Source of the DNA: UBA4416 sp963422675
Lineage (GTDB): Bacteria; Bacteroidota; Bacteroidia; B-17B0; Aurantibacillaceae
NCBI GenBank assembly: GCA_963422675.2
Contig: CAXVYS010000024.1
Span: 434,001 to 498,000 of the forward strand
DNA: 64,000 nt
Direction: 5' to 3'
Under the pieces are notes generated by a model that did not search any database, was not told where the DNA came from, and worked only from the letters and a program-made list of their open reading frames with translations. This document shows, one piece after another, positions 50,977-60,042 of this stretch. Every line of letters starts with the position of its first letter. Position 1 is the stretch's first letter. The position numbers were made by a program, and so were the translations under genes.

Positions 50977-51705
50977 ATGCAAAAAACCTTACTCATACTC
51001 ATTCCATTATTTTTTTCTTCTCCTTTAAAGGACGAAAACAGGTTCGATGTACTTTTTGCAGAGGACTATAAAAATGCCTTAACTTATATTCAGAAAAATA
51101 ACCTGTCGTTCAAAAAAATGGCATTGATTTACCAGCATAGCCCTGAATTGCTCACGACTATTGTGTTTCCTGAGCTCATGCGTTATTCCCTTATTTCCGA
51201 TGTATTAGAAACCTCTACTTTGGAATATGTATATATAACTCATGGTAGCACTGCCGCTGATTTTTCCATTGGTCATTTTCAAATGAAGCCTTCCTTTATT
51301 GAACAACTCGAACAAGAAATTAAAAACTCTGATTCTCTTAAAAAAGAGTACGCTAATGTGATTACTTATAAAACAACAGATGAACGGGCGACCCGAAAAG
51401 AAAGACTTCAACGCTTAACCTCTTTGCAATGGCAATTGATCTATTTAAACAGTTTTGTTTCTGTGGTAGAAGAAAAATGCAAACATGTATCTTTTGAAAA
51501 CACGGAAGATAGTCTCCGCTTCTATGCAGCGGCCTATAATTCAGGTTTTACAAAACCACCCTCGCAAATAAAAAAAGCGGCGGCTTATTGTTTCTTTCCT
51601 TATGGAAATACTTATAGAGGAAAGCAATATGCGTATACCGATGTTGCCCTGTATTACCATTCCCACGTTTTTCTAAAAAAGAAAAATTCTAAAGTTCCAC
51701 TCTAA
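50977..51705 (+). CDS. Secreted protein, possible lytic transglycosylase-like fold
   Basis: A protein of 242 residues with a short hydrophobic N-terminus (MQKTLLILIPLFFSS). The segments FPELMRYSLISDVLETSTLEYVYI, DFSIGHFQMKPSFIEQ and FYAAAYNSGF are arranged like the catalytic Glu, GxxQ and AYN blocks of SLT-type lytic transglycosylases: a possible Glu, then GHFQMKPSF, then AAYNSGF. The match is only partial, so a cell-wall role is a suggestion. It lies 57 bp after the PEP-synthase-like gene and 12 bp before the next. Confidence 0.55.
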   Translation: MQKTLLILIPLFFSSPLKDENRFDVLFAEDYKNALTYIQKNNLSFKKMALIYQHSPELLTTIVFPELMRYSLISDVLETSTLEYVYITHGSTAADFSIGHFQMKPSFIEQLEQEIKNSDSLKKEYANVITYKTTDERATRKERLQRLTSLQWQLIYLNSFVSVVEEKCKHVSFENTEDSLRFYAAAYNSGFTKPPSQIKKAAAYCFFPYGNTYRGKQYAYTDVALYYHSHVFLKKKNSKVPL

Positions 51706-51717
51706 AAACCAATTCTT

Positions 51718-53181
51718 ATGACGACACTACAACGCAATTCCCTCATAGCAGGGACAGGAAGTATCATGACTGTTCTACTTGTATTCGCCTGTAATCATCA
51801 GTCAAAAATTACAACGAAGCAACCCATTACGGTAATCATCAACCCCCCTTTTAAATCAGTAGATGTAGCCTATACCACCTTTACGGTGAACCCTACCAAA
51901 AATGATACATTTACCGCGAGTTCAGGCAGCCGGATCATTATTCCGAAAGGGGCATTGATTGATAGTTTAGGATTTCCTGTAACGGAAGCAAGCACCATTA
52001 GTTACCGTGAGTTTATGGATCCTGCGGATATAATGGCATCCGGAATACCTATGGGATTTAAAAATGATCCTGCCAATTTAAATAAGCAATTTGTTTCGGC
52101 AGGAATGTTTGAGATAAAAGGAAAAACCGTCACCAGTAAAAAAATAAGAATTTCTGCTATAACACCTGTTGTGGTAGAGCTGGCCTCTAACAATGACAAA
52201 GAGGGCTACTCCAGTTTTTATCTGAACTCACAAACAGGAGATTGGATCTATAGCGGAGAAGAACGCATTCAAAGAAACCAACGTAAAACAGATTTGAATA
52301 AGCAAATCGACAAATTAAAAGAAACCCTGGCATTTGCCGGAAAAAATTACTTTGTGATGAATAGCAGAGCCTTGTTAGATGTTTATTTTAATGAAGATTA
52401 CTCCAAAATATATAATTTTTATAATCATAAAAGCAAAACACTTCCTGCACGCTTATTGAAATATGGTATTAAATCGAGTGAACTCTATTGCCATAACGCG
52501 ATCATCTTTAATAAGCGTGAACAGGCTGCCGACTACATTGTATGGGAAAATATGAATGGTTCCATATTCCCGGAATGGACAAAGAATAGCTATGCTAAAT
52601 TAAAGCTGATCTCTGGAAATACATACGAACTGGAAGTAAGCAATACTAAAAAAGCTGTTTTTAAATCGCACATCAAAGCAGTAATGACGATAAAGCATTT
52701 GTTTTCTTTCGGCCCCGAATACTGGACGAGTAATTATGATGAGGCGATGAAACAAATAAAAGAAGACGAAGTGCGACTGGCGGCGATGAAGGATGTATCA
52801 AGAACCCTGGAAGTAAGCAGCTTTGGCACTTATAACTGTGATAAATTCAGCAGGGAACCCGAATCTTTTTTTGTAGAAGCAGGCTTTAGCTTTCCTGTAA
52901 AAGAAAACAGCATTAACCCGGATCATATTTTTTACATCAGTCGAAAAGAAAAAAGTATGATCACCTATTCGTATGGGCCCGAAATGGTTCTTCCTTTATG
53001 GAACGATGAAACCGCTTTCTTATTAACGGTGTTGCCCGGAAACCTTTTAGCGGAAGTATCTACAGAGCAACTGAATGCTGTGAAAGCTTCGCCAAAAACC
53101 AAAGTAAATCATCATTTTGAGTTTAAGGTAAAAGCTAAAATAAATTCCATGGAGGATATTAAAAAAGCAATCGGAATTTAA
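51718..53181 (+). CDS. Predicted lipoprotein of unknown function
   Basis: A protein of 487 residues. The N-terminus MTTLQRNSLIAGTGSIMTVLLVFACNH contains a lipobox (LVFAC), so it is likely lipid-anchored. Residues about 45-100 (FTVNPTKNDTFTASSGSRIIIPKGALIDSLGFPVT) resemble a ZU5-like or self-assembly beta domain common in Bacteroidota lipoproteins. The rest is mixed alpha/beta with repeated Tyr/Asn-rich strands and no recognisable active site. It follows the transglycosylase-like gene by 12 bp and converges with the GNAT gene 3 bp downstream. Confidence 0.7.
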   Translation: MTTLQRNSLIAGTGSIMTVLLVFACNHQSKITTKQPITVIINPPFKSVDVAYTTFTVNPTKNDTFTASSGSRIIIPKGALIDSLGFPVTEASTISYREFMDPADIMASGIPMGFKNDPANLNKQFVSAGMFEIKGKTVTSKKIRISAITPVVVELASNNDKEGYSSFYLNSQTGDWIYSGEERIQRNQRKTDLNKQIDKLKETLAFAGKNYFVMNSRALLDVYFNEDYSKIYNFYNHKSKTLPARLLKYGIKSSELYCHNAIIFNKREQAADYIVWENMNGSIFPEWTKNSYAKLKLISGNTYELEVSNTKKAVFKSHIKAVMTIKHLFSFGPEYWTSNYDEAMKQIKEDEVRLAAMKDVSRTLEVSSFGTYNCDKFSREPESFFVEAGFSFPVKENSINPDHIFYISRKEKSMITYSYGPEMVLPLWNDETAFLLTVLPGNLLAEVSTEQLNAVKASPKTKVNHHFEFKVKAKINSMEDIKKAIGI

Positions 53182-53184
53182 GGC

Positions 53185-53652
53185 TTACATGGCCTGTAGC
53201 TGGTGGTTTGTTAGCTTACAATTGATCCATTCCCCATCCAAACCACTCTCATACTTTTTATAAAATTCAATGGCAGGTGTATTCCAATCGAGCACCTGCC
53301 ATTCCATGCGGCGCACGTTTGTTTCTTTACCAACCTGTACTACTTTATCAAACAAAAGCTTACCAATGCCTTTCCCTCTCTGGCTTTCGGTAACAATGAT
53401 GTCTTCGAGGAATAAACATTTGCCTTTCCAGGTACTGTATTTAAAATAATATAAAGCCAAACCAACGATTACCTTGTTTTCTTCAGCGATAAAAAAATCA
53501 AACTGTTTGTCTGCACCAAAGCCCCATGCCTGCATTTCTGCAACCGTTACTTCTACTTCGTCGGGTGCTTTTTCATACGTTGCCAGTTCTTTCACCAATA
53601 GCAATGCGTTTTCAATGTCGTGTTCGGTTCCTTTGCGAATCGTTATGCTCAT
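53185..53652 (-). CDS. GNAT-family N-acetyltransferase
   Basis: A protein of 155 residues with the GNAT core: IRKGTEHDIENALLLVKEL, the acetyl-CoA loop VTESQRGKGIGKLLFDKV (R/Q-x-x-G-x-G/A), and the C-terminal WQVLDWNTPAIEFYKKYE. LYYFKYSTWKGKCLFLEDI is like diamine (spermidine/spermine) N-acetyltransferases, so an amine substrate is likely. It lies 6 bp downstream of a small helical ORF on the same strand. Confidence 0.88.
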   Translation of the reverse strand: MSITIRKGTEHDIENALLLVKELATYEKAPDEVEVTVAEMQAWGFGADKQFDFFIAEENKVIVGLALYYFKYSTWKGKCLFLEDIIVTESQRGKGIGKLLFDKVVQVGKETNVRRMEWQVLDWNTPAIEFYKKYESGLDGEWINCKLTNHQLQAM

Positions 53653-53658
53653 ATCATT

Positions 53659-53997
53659 CTATTTAGAATACAATTCTTTTAAAATCACTTTTTGTAAAAT
53701 CCGTTTAATCATTAATTGAGCAATGATCTGCTGCAAGGGTAACTCAGGTTCTTTTTGCGCAGCCTGCTTAATTTGTAATTCAGTAATATCAATACGGTAT
53801 AATAAATTTTTTAAAGTATGTACGTTTTCTAGTCGTAAAACAGACTGGTAAAACTCCTGCTGAAGATCCTGTAAAGTGGTTGTATCCAGATAAGGGAGAT
53901 GCTCCAGAACTCCGGCCAATTCGAAATCCTTATAGGTTTGTTGTTTAAATTTTTCAAACCGTTCCTGTATCTGTAATAAAATTAAGTCTTCGGCCAT
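53659..53997 (-). CDS. Small helical protein of unknown function
   Basis: A protein of 112 residues, almost all charged helices (MAEDLILLQIQERFEKFKQQ…), without signal, membrane segment or Cys pairs. The sequence could form coiled coils. I recognise no family. It overlaps the end of the thioredoxin-like ferredoxin gene by 16 bp and is followed by the GNAT gene at 6 bp, so the three genes form one transcript. Confidence 0.65.
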   Translation of the reverse strand: MAEDLILLQIQERFEKFKQQTYKDFELAGVLEHLPYLDTTTLQDLQQEFYQSVLRLENVHTLKNLLYRIDITELQIKQAAQKEPELPLQQIIAQLMIKRILQKVILKELYSK

Positions 53998-54308
53998 TTG
54001 TCTAATACCAAACGTTCCACAATGGTTTTATTAATAAAATGTGCTTCAATAATTTCTTTCACGTCTTCTTTTTGTACGCCAACATAAAATGTTCCCTGAG
54101 GGTAAATCGCAATGGTGGGTCCAAAATCACAAATACCCAGGCAGCCGCTTTTATTGGTACGAACTTTTAATCCTATATTCAGGTTATTGATCTGTTTTTT
54201 AAATTCACCTACCAGCTCCAAACCATGTGCTTCGCCACAACTCAGCTTATCGGTTCCGGTACGTTGATTGGTGCAAACAAAAATATGGATATCAAAAATG
54301 GGCGTCAT
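53982..54308 (-). CDS. Thioredoxin-like [2Fe-2S] ferredoxin
   Basis: About 108 residues from the ATG at 54308 (MTPIFDIHIFVCTNQRTGTDKLSCGEAHG). The four cysteines are placed as in thioredoxin-like ferredoxins: VCTNQR, LSCGEAHG, then SGCLGICDFGPTIAIYP, and the sheet ends FYVGVQKEDVKEIIEAHF. It should carry a [2Fe-2S] cluster in electron transfer, partner unknown. The open frame extends seven codons upstream, but the ATG is the natural start. TAACTTTG at 54334-54327 is a -7 promoter match 18 bases upstream. Confidence 0.85.
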   Translation of the reverse strand: MTPIFDIHIFVCTNQRTGTDKLSCGEAHGLELVGEFKKQINNLNIGLKVRTNKSGCLGICDFGPTIAIYPQGTFYVGVQKEDVKEIIEAHFINKTIVERLVLDKWPKT

Positions 54309-54326
54309 TAAGTTAGTATATTTAAA

Positions 54327-54334
54327 CAAAGTTA
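54327..54334 (-). promoter_or_regulatory. TAnnTTTG promoter element for the ferredoxin operon
   Basis: TAACTTTG on the minus strand matches the -7 consensus, with 18 bases before the ATG at 54308. The -33 element is weak. Confidence 0.5.
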
Positions 54335-54368
54335 AAGTTAATTTGTCATTTAAGAAACTGTATTTACG

Positions 54369-55280
54369 ATGGCTACAATATTAATTACAGGTGGTTCCGG
54401 TTTAATAGGAAAAGCCCTTTCCAAAAGGCTATTGGACGAAGGCCACAGCGTTCGTATCTTATCCCGTACACCCAATGCACAATCAAAATTTCCGGCCTTT
54501 TTTTGGGATGTAGAAAAACAGCAAATTGATGAGGAAGCATTTGATGGCATTGATGGTATTGTTCATTTAGCCGGTGAAGGAATTGCCGATAAACGCTGGA
54601 CAGATAAAAGAAAACAGGAAGTAATTGATTCGCGGGTAAACAGTATGAAGCTCGTCACCAGCGTTGTAAAGAAAAAAAACATAAGCCTCCAATCCTTTGT
54701 AGGAGCCAGTGCTATTGGCATATACGGCATGCTTACTTCCGAAAAAATATTTACTGAAACCGATAAAGGAGTAAACGATTTTTTATCCGAAACCTGTGAA
54801 GTATGGGAACGGTCTTATGATGAGATCTCCACACTATCTGCTAAAACGGCCATTATCCGCATCAGCGTAGTGCTTAGTGAACGCGGAGGTGCCTTAAAAC
54901 GATTGTTACCTTTATTCAATAGGGGGCTGGGTTCAGCCATTGGCAACGGCAATCAATACATGCCATGGATCCATATCGATGACCTGGTATCTGTATTATA
55001 CAATAGCTTGTTTCATAAAGCTTATTCTGGAATTTATAATGCTGTTGCTCCCGAGCATATAACCAACAACGGGTTTTCGAAAGAGTTGGCAGAGGCATTA
55101 CATAAACCCTTTTTTGTGCCCAATGTGCCTGCGTTTGTTCTCAAATTACTTTTTGGAGAAATGGCCAATGTGTTATTATTGGGTTCGCGTGTAAGTGGTA
55201 AAAAGCTGACAGAGAATGGCTTTGAGTTTAAATACCCAACCATCAAAGGAGCTTTTAGCGCGATCGTAGCCGGAAAATAA
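54369..55280 (+). CDS. TIGR01777-family NAD(P)-dependent epimerase-like protein
   Basis: A protein of 303 residues with an N-terminal Rossmann motif TGGSGLIG followed by HSVRILSRTPN, HLAGEGIADKRWTDKRK, the GASAIGIYG segment (Ser and Tyr of the SDR active site), and a C-terminal DUF1731-type domain (FVLKLLFGEMANVLLLGSRVSGKKL). This matches the SDR39U1/YfcH family, whose function is still unclear. It is divergent from the ferredoxin unit across 60 bp. Confidence 0.92.
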   Translation: MATILITGGSGLIGKALSKRLLDEGHSVRILSRTPNAQSKFPAFFWDVEKQQIDEEAFDGIDGIVHLAGEGIADKRWTDKRKQEVIDSRVNSMKLVTSVVKKKNISLQSFVGASAIGIYGMLTSEKIFTETDKGVNDFLSETCEVWERSYDEISTLSAKTAIIRISVVLSERGGALKRLLPLFNRGLGSAIGNGNQYMPWIHIDDLVSVLYNSLFHKAYSGIYNAVAPEHITNNGFSKELAEALHKPFFVPNVPAFVLKLLFGEMANVLLLGSRVSGKKLTENGFEFKYPTIKGAFSAIVAGK

Positions 55281-55360
55281 AACTTTATTTTTTAAGGTTT
55301 TCTGCACAATAATTCTCTGAAATTAGTGTTATATTAGCCTAAGTTTTTAGTAATCGTTTT

Positions 55361-57208
55361 ATGTGTGGAATTGTAGGATACATTGGAAATCGTGAAGTAT
55401 TTCCTATTTTAATTAAAGGTTTACAACGTTTGGAATACCGCGGCTATGACAGCGCAGGTGTTGCCCTTATTTCTCCGGAAGGAGCAATGAACGTGTATAA
55501 GAAAAAAGGAAAAGTTTCTGATCTGTTAGAATTTACGAAAGGAAAAGATACTTCCGGAAATATTGGTATTGGTCACACCCGTTGGGCTACCCATGGCGAG
55601 CCTAACGATGTTAACTCTCACCCTCATTATTCTCAAAGCAGGGACCTTGTAATTATTCATAACGGCATCATTGAGAATTATGCCTCTATAAAAGAAGGTT
55701 TACAAAAACGTGGGCATACGTTTTTATCTCAAACAGATACAGAAGTCTTAATTCATTTAATTGAAGACATTCGTCAGCATGATATTGGCATGAAACTGAG
55801 CCATGCTGTAATGGCGGCTTTAAACCAGGTTAACGGTGCTTATGCCATTGTGGTGTTGGATAAAAACGATCCGGATGCTTTAATTGCTGCTAAAAAAGGA
55901 AGCCCGATGGTAATTGGTGTTGGTAACAACGAATTTTTTATTGCTTCTGATGCCTCTCCTATTGTGGAATACACAAAAAATGTAGTGTATATTGAAGATG
56001 AACACGTAGCGATTATTCGCCGTGGCGAAGAATTAAAAATAAGAACCATTCGCGATAAAGAAATTACGCCTTATGTTCAGGAGTTGGAAATGGAACTGGA
56101 AGCTATTGAAAAAGGCGGCTACGATCATTTTATGCTAAAAGAAATTTATGAGCAACCGCGTTCTATTTTTGATAGTATGCGTGGGAGATTAAATTCTGAG
56201 ACCGGCCATTTAAAAATGGGTGGGATTGAAGAGCATGAAGGAAAGTTTAAAAATGCCAAACGTATTTTAGTGATTGCCTGTGGAACCTCATGGCACGCAG
56301 GTATGGTGGCAGAATATTTGTTTGAAGAATATGCCCGCATCCCTGTGGAAGTAGAATACGCTTCAGAGTTTAGGTACCGTAATCCTATTATTTATGCCGA
56401 TGATATTGTAATTGCTATTTCACAAAGTGGAGAAACCGCAGATACATTAGCAGCCATTGAATTAGCAAAAGCAAAAGGGGCCACTATTTTTGGTGTATGT
56501 AATGTAGTAGGTTCTTCTATTGCACGTGCTACGCATGCAGGCTCTTATACACATGCAGGGCCTGAAATTGGTGTTGCCAGTACAAAAGCATTTACTGCCC
56601 AGGTAACGGTATTAACCTTAATGGCGTTACATGTTGCTAAAATAAAAGGAACCATTGCTGAAAGCCGCTACCGTCAGCTACTTTATGAAATGGATTCTAT
56701 TCCAGGTAAAGTAGAAGAAGTATTAAAATTAAATGACTCTATTAAGAAAATAGCAGAAAAATATAAAGACTCTACAAATGCCTTATACCTTGGAAGAGGT
56801 TATTCCTTCCCGGTTGCATTAGAAGGCGCTTTAAAATTAAAAGAGATTTCTTACATCCATGCTGAAGGTTATCCGGCAGCAGAAATGAAACACGGCCCCA
56901 TTGCGTTAATTGATGAAGCCATGCCGGTTTTTGTAATCGCCACCAAAGGCCCTAACTACGAAAAAGTAGTCAGTAACATTCAGGAAGTAAAAGCGCGTAA
57001 AGGCCGCATTATTGCAGTGGTTACAGCCGGAGATCGTGATGTGAAATCAATGGCTGATCATGTGATTGAAATTCCTGAAACGGATGAATCCCTGGTACCT
57101 TTGGTATCTGTTATTCCATGGCAATTATTATCTTACCACATCGCGGTGATGCGCGGGTGTAATGTAGATCAGCCAAGGAACCTAGCGAAGAGTGTTACCG
57201 TAGAATAG
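55361..57208 (+). CDS. glmS: Glutamine-fructose-6-phosphate aminotransferase (isomerizing)
   Basis: Enzyme of 615 residues making glucosamine-6-phosphate, the entry to peptidoglycan and LPS amino sugars. Class II glutaminase domain (1-230): nucleophile Cys2 in MCGIVGYIG, RLEYRGYDSAGV, GHTRWATHG. Two SIS domains follow: CGTSWHAG, SQSGETADTLAA, ASTKAFTAQ, LGRGYSFPVALEGALKLKEI, AEGYPAAEMKHGPIALI. The C-terminal DQPRNLAKSVTVE holds the Schiff-base Lys. It ends 12 bp before the left repeat of the DUF559 unit, which may act as its terminator. Confidence 0.97.
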   Translation: MCGIVGYIGNREVFPILIKGLQRLEYRGYDSAGVALISPEGAMNVYKKKGKVSDLLEFTKGKDTSGNIGIGHTRWATHGEPNDVNSHPHYSQSRDLVIIHNGIIENYASIKEGLQKRGHTFLSQTDTEVLIHLIEDIRQHDIGMKLSHAVMAALNQVNGAYAIVVLDKNDPDALIAAKKGSPMVIGVGNNEFFIASDASPIVEYTKNVVYIEDEHVAIIRRGEELKIRTIRDKEITPYVQELEMELEAIEKGGYDHFMLKEIYEQPRSIFDSMRGRLNSETGHLKMGGIEEHEGKFKNAKRILVIACGTSWHAGMVAEYLFEEYARIPVEVEYASEFRYRNPIIYADDIVIAISQSGETADTLAAIELAKAKGATIFGVCNVVGSSIARATHAGSYTHAGPEIGVASTKAFTAQVTVLTLMALHVAKIKGTIAESRYRQLLYEMDSIPGKVEEVLKLNDSIKKIAEKYKDSTNALYLGRGYSFPVALEGALKLKEISYIHAEGYPAAEMKHGPIALIDEAMPVFVIATKGPNYEKVVSNIQEVKARKGRIIAVVTAGDRDVKSMADHVIEIPETDESLVPLVSVIPWQLLSYHIAVMRGCNVDQPRNLAKSVTVE

Positions 57209-57220
57209 GACGTTTAACGA

Positions 57221-57263
57221 CTTCCCCCTTTGAAGGGGGTGCCCGCTTGCGGGTGGGGGATGT
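57221..57263 (+). repeat. Left inverted repeat of the DUF559 unit (double hairpin)
   Basis: This 43-nt element begins CTTCCCCCTTTGAAGGGGG and ends GGGGGATGT. It contains two stem-loops: CCCCCTT/AAGGGGG at 57224-57239 and CCCGC/GCGGG at 57242-57253. Its counterpart lies in reverse at 57666-57705. It may also terminate glmS transcription. Confidence 0.85.
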
Positions 57264-57274
57264 AATCAAATACG

Positions 57275-57652
57275 ATGAAAAACAAAGTACTCGATTATAA
57301 TCCGGCGTTAAAAGAGCTTGCACGTAAGCTTAGAAAACAAGGCATTCTTTCGGAAGTATTACTTTGGAAAAAAATTAAAAACAAAAGCTTAGGGGTTGAA
57401 TTTCATAGGCAAGTTCCAATTGATAATTACATCGTAGATTTTTATTGTCATGAGTTAATGTTAGCCATTGAAGTGGATGGTAACACGCATTCTATTGAAG
57501 AAATTTCAATGAATGATATTTTCAGACAGGAAAAACTAGAGCATCTGGGTGTACATTTCATACGATTTGATGACATTCACATAAAGAAAAATATCCATGA
57601 TGTAATTAGATGTCTTATCGTTAAGATCGAAGGATTTCAAAAGAAAACATAG
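57275..57652 (+). CDS. DUF559 endonuclease-like protein
   Basis: A protein of 125 residues with the DUF559 core, related to the very-short-patch-repair (Vsr) and restriction-like PD-(D/E)xK fold: ELARKLRKQGILSEVLLWKKI, FHRQVPIDNYIVDFYC, LMLAIEVDGNTH and FIRFDDIHI. The Asp of IVDFYC and the Glu of IEVDG, with the preceding Gln/Arg residues, would form the nuclease site. It is bracketed by nearly identical inverted double-hairpin repeats at 57221-57263 and 57666-57705. This arrangement recurs around DUF559 genes in Bacteroidota as far as I recall. Whether it is mobile is not shown. Confidence 0.88.
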   Translation: MKNKVLDYNPALKELARKLRKQGILSEVLLWKKIKNKSLGVEFHRQVPIDNYIVDFYCHELMLAIEVDGNTHSIEEISMNDIFRQEKLEHLGVHFIRFDDIHIKKNIHDVIRCLIVKIEGFQKKT

Positions 57653-57665
57653 AATATTCAATACA

Positions 57666-57705
57666 ACATCCCCCGCCCTACGGGCACCCCCTTCAAAGGG
57701 GGAAG
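57666..57705 (-). repeat. Right inverted repeat of the DUF559 unit (double hairpin)
   Basis: This 40-nt element is the reverse complement of the left repeat over its first 25 and last 9 bases. Its central stem differs in sequence (GCCC/GGGC around a 3-base loop, 57675-57685) but keeps the same second hairpin. The first hairpin is at 57687-57702. It lies 13 bp past the DUF559 stop. Confidence 0.85.
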
Positions 57706-57719
57706 TCTTACATCAAACA

Positions 57720-59087
57720 TTAAATCATGCCTCTTGCCTTAAGCTCCAGGTATTTATTTAAGGCGTTTACTGTAAGGTTTTGTGGCTTGGTATACACACA
57801 CTGGATTTTTGATTTTTGTAATTCCAAAATGATTTGCTGTTTTTCGTAATCGAATTTTTTAGCAATCGTTTGTCTGTATATTTCAGAGGTATTGCTTGCC
57901 TTGGTATTCAATAATTCGTGCAGTTCCGTGTTTTCAAAAATGATCACAACCACCAAATGGTTTTTGGCAATTTGTTTAATATATTTTAATTGCCTTCTTA
58001 AACTATTTACTGTTTCAAAATTAGTATACAATAATAACAGACTCCTTTGTGTGAGCTTGGTACGCGTATAATTCAGTAATACTTCGTAGTTGGTTTCTTC
58101 GTAATCTGTTTTAATATTATACAATGCTTCCTGCAAACGGAACAGTTGGTGTCCCTTGCGATCCGCGGCTACCGCATTTTTAAGCGTATTCGAAAATGTT
58201 ACTAATCCTGGTTTATCGTGCTTGATAAAACTAATATGACTTAACACCAGGGAAGCATTAATGGCATAGTCCAATAAACTTAATCCTTCAAAGGGCATTT
58301 GCATAATTCGTCCGGCGTTAATCACAGAATATACCTGTTGTGCACGTTCATCCGTATAATGATTTACCATCGTCTGGTTTCTCCGTGCACTTGCTTTCCA
58401 GTTAATTGCCCGGATATCGTTCCCTATCACATATTCTTTAATGTGATCAAATTCTGTGCTCTGCCCTATCCTTCTTATTTTTTTTATTCCAACATCCGTT
58501 AGTCTGTCGCTAATGGCCATTAGCTCATATTGCCGCAGCTTTAAGAATGAAGGGTAGGATGGCAGCATCATTGCCTCCCTAAAAATAAATTTCCGTTTCG
58601 AAAGCCCCAAAGGTGATAATGCCAGAACGATTAAATTTCCAAAATGGAACTCTCCTCTGGATAAAGGTTTCAGACTGTACTTTAGTTTTTGCTTTTCTCC
58701 TGCAACTAACTGTTTTTGAATATTAAATTTCCTGAATTGAAATTGCGCCGGTAACTCATCCATGATCTCCACATTTACCGAAAAAGAATAATGATTTGCT
58801 ATGTCGATATAAAGGTCGTTATCATCGCCATTGGATAGCTTGGCGAATTTCGAGGTACGCTTTGAAACAATACCTTTTGAATTGGCAAATAACAACAATA
58901 GATCAGTAATGGTTGCCAACAACAGGATCCAGAAACACAACAGGCCTATTAAATACAACCACGGATACACAAACGCAAATATAAAAATGCACACAGTGAT
59001 GCCTAACGCTATGTATAAACGAACGGTAAAGAAAACGGAGCCGAATATGTACTTTAGTTTTTTAATAATTCTATCTTGGTATTTCAA
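57720..59087 (-). CDS. DUF58 domain protein of the MoxR cluster
   Basis: A protein of 455 residues with two membrane helices near the N-terminus (about 18-60). The DUF58 signature follows, DVGIKKIRRIGQSTEFDHIKEYVIGNDIRAINWKASARR in parts (about 197-235), and a vWA-like C-terminal half (LLLLYTNFETV). Together with MoxR ATPases, DUF58 proteins form putative chaperone or maturation systems at the membrane. The start is TTG at 59087, overlapping the moxR gene by 17 bp; no ATG is available nearby. It ends the operon, 15 bp before the DUF559 repeat. Confidence 0.88.
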   Translation of the reverse strand: MKYQDRIIKKLKYIFGSVFFTVRLYIALGITVCIFIFAFVYPWLYLIGLLCFWILLLATITDLLLLFANSKGIVSKRTSKFAKLSNGDDNDLYIDIANHYSFSVNVEIMDELPAQFQFRKFNIQKQLVAGEKQKLKYSLKPLSRGEFHFGNLIVLALSPLGLSKRKFIFREAMMLPSYPSFLKLRQYELMAISDRLTDVGIKKIRRIGQSTEFDHIKEYVIGNDIRAINWKASARRNQTMVNHYTDERAQQVYSVINAGRIMQMPFEGLSLLDYAINASLVLSHISFIKHDKPGLVTFSNTLKNAVAADRKGHQLFRLQEALYNIKTDYEETNYEVLLNYTRTKLTQRSLLLLYTNFETVNSLRRQLKYIKQIAKNHLVVVIIFENTELHELLNTKASNTSEIYRQTIAKKFDYEKQQIILELQKSKIQCVYTKPQNLTVNALNKYLELKARGMI

Positions 59088-60042
59088 TTTTATCTACCAA
59101 TTGTTGAATAACGGTATCTATACTAACACCTTCCATTTCTTTTTCAGGTGTTAACACCACACGGTGTCTTAATACAGGAGCACATACATATTTAATATCA
59201 TTAGGGCTTACAAAATCTCTTCCATTAATGCAGGCGCAGGCTTTTGCTGCTTTAAGAATGGCAATGGATGCTCTTGGTGAAGCACCAAGATATAAGGAAG
59301 GATTTTGACGGGTGCTTCCAACAATTTGTGCAATGTATTTAAATAAATGTTCCTCTACCAAAATAGCAGATACCGTTTCTCTTAACGCACGGATCTCTTC
59401 TTTTTTCAAAATGGCATGCACTTTACTTAAATCCATCTGATTTGGATTTACATGTGCATTCTGCAGGATCATGGTTTCTTCTTCCAGGGTAGGATAATTC
59501 ACCAAAAGCTTAAAGATAAAACGATCCAACTGCGCTTCCGGTAAACGGTAGGTTCCTTCCTGTTCAATAGGGTTTTGCGTAGCCAATACCATAAAAGGCA
59601 AATCCAACGGATAAGTAGTTCCGTCAATGGTAATCTGTCTTTCTTCCATGGCTTCAAATAAAGCTGCCTGTGTTTTTGCCGGAGCACGGTTTATTTCATC
59701 AGCCAATACAATATTTGTAAATAAAGGGCCTTGCTTAAATTCAAAAGCGTTGTTCTTCGAATTATAAATAGTAGTTCCGGTGATATCACTCGGCATTAAA
59801 TCGGGAGTAAATTGGATCCGCTTAAAATCGGCGTGTATACTTTTCGCCAGCAATTTAGCCGTTAATGTTTTGGCAACACCCGGTACACCTTCAATTAAAA
59901 CATGGCCATCGGCCAATAGAGCAATAATAAGGTATTCCACTAATTGTGGCTGCCCCACTAAATAATTAGCGAGTTCACTTTTTATACTTTCTACTTTTTG
60001 AGTCAACTCTGTAAGATCAACTCTCGATTTAAATTCTTCCAT
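59071..60042 (-). CDS. MoxR-family AAA+ ATPase
   Basis: A protein of 323 residues with Walker A GVPGVAKT (about 55-62), pore-loop and QFTPDLMPSDITGT segments, Walker B VLADEINRAPAKTQAALFEAMEE, sensor 1 LATQNPIEQEGTYRLPEAQLDRF, and sensor 2 GASPRASIAILKAAKA. MoxR ATPases act with DUF58/vWA proteins to remodel or activate target proteins. The start codon overlaps the upstream DUF4350 stop by one base (TAATG), so the two genes are translationally coupled. Confidence 0.95.
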   Translation of the reverse strand: MEEFKSRVDLTELTQKVESIKSELANYLVGQPQLVEYLIIALLADGHVLIEGVPGVAKTLTAKLLAKSIHADFKRIQFTPDLMPSDITGTTIYNSKNNAFEFKQGPLFTNIVLADEINRAPAKTQAALFEAMEERQITIDGTTYPLDLPFMVLATQNPIEQEGTYRLPEAQLDRFIFKLLVNYPTLEEETMILQNAHVNPNQMDLSKVHAILKKEEIRALRETVSAILVEEHLFKYIAQIVGSTRQNPSLYLGASPRASIAILKAAKACACINGRDFVSPNDIKYVCAPVLRHRVVLTPEKEMEGVSIDTVIQQLVDKIEIPR

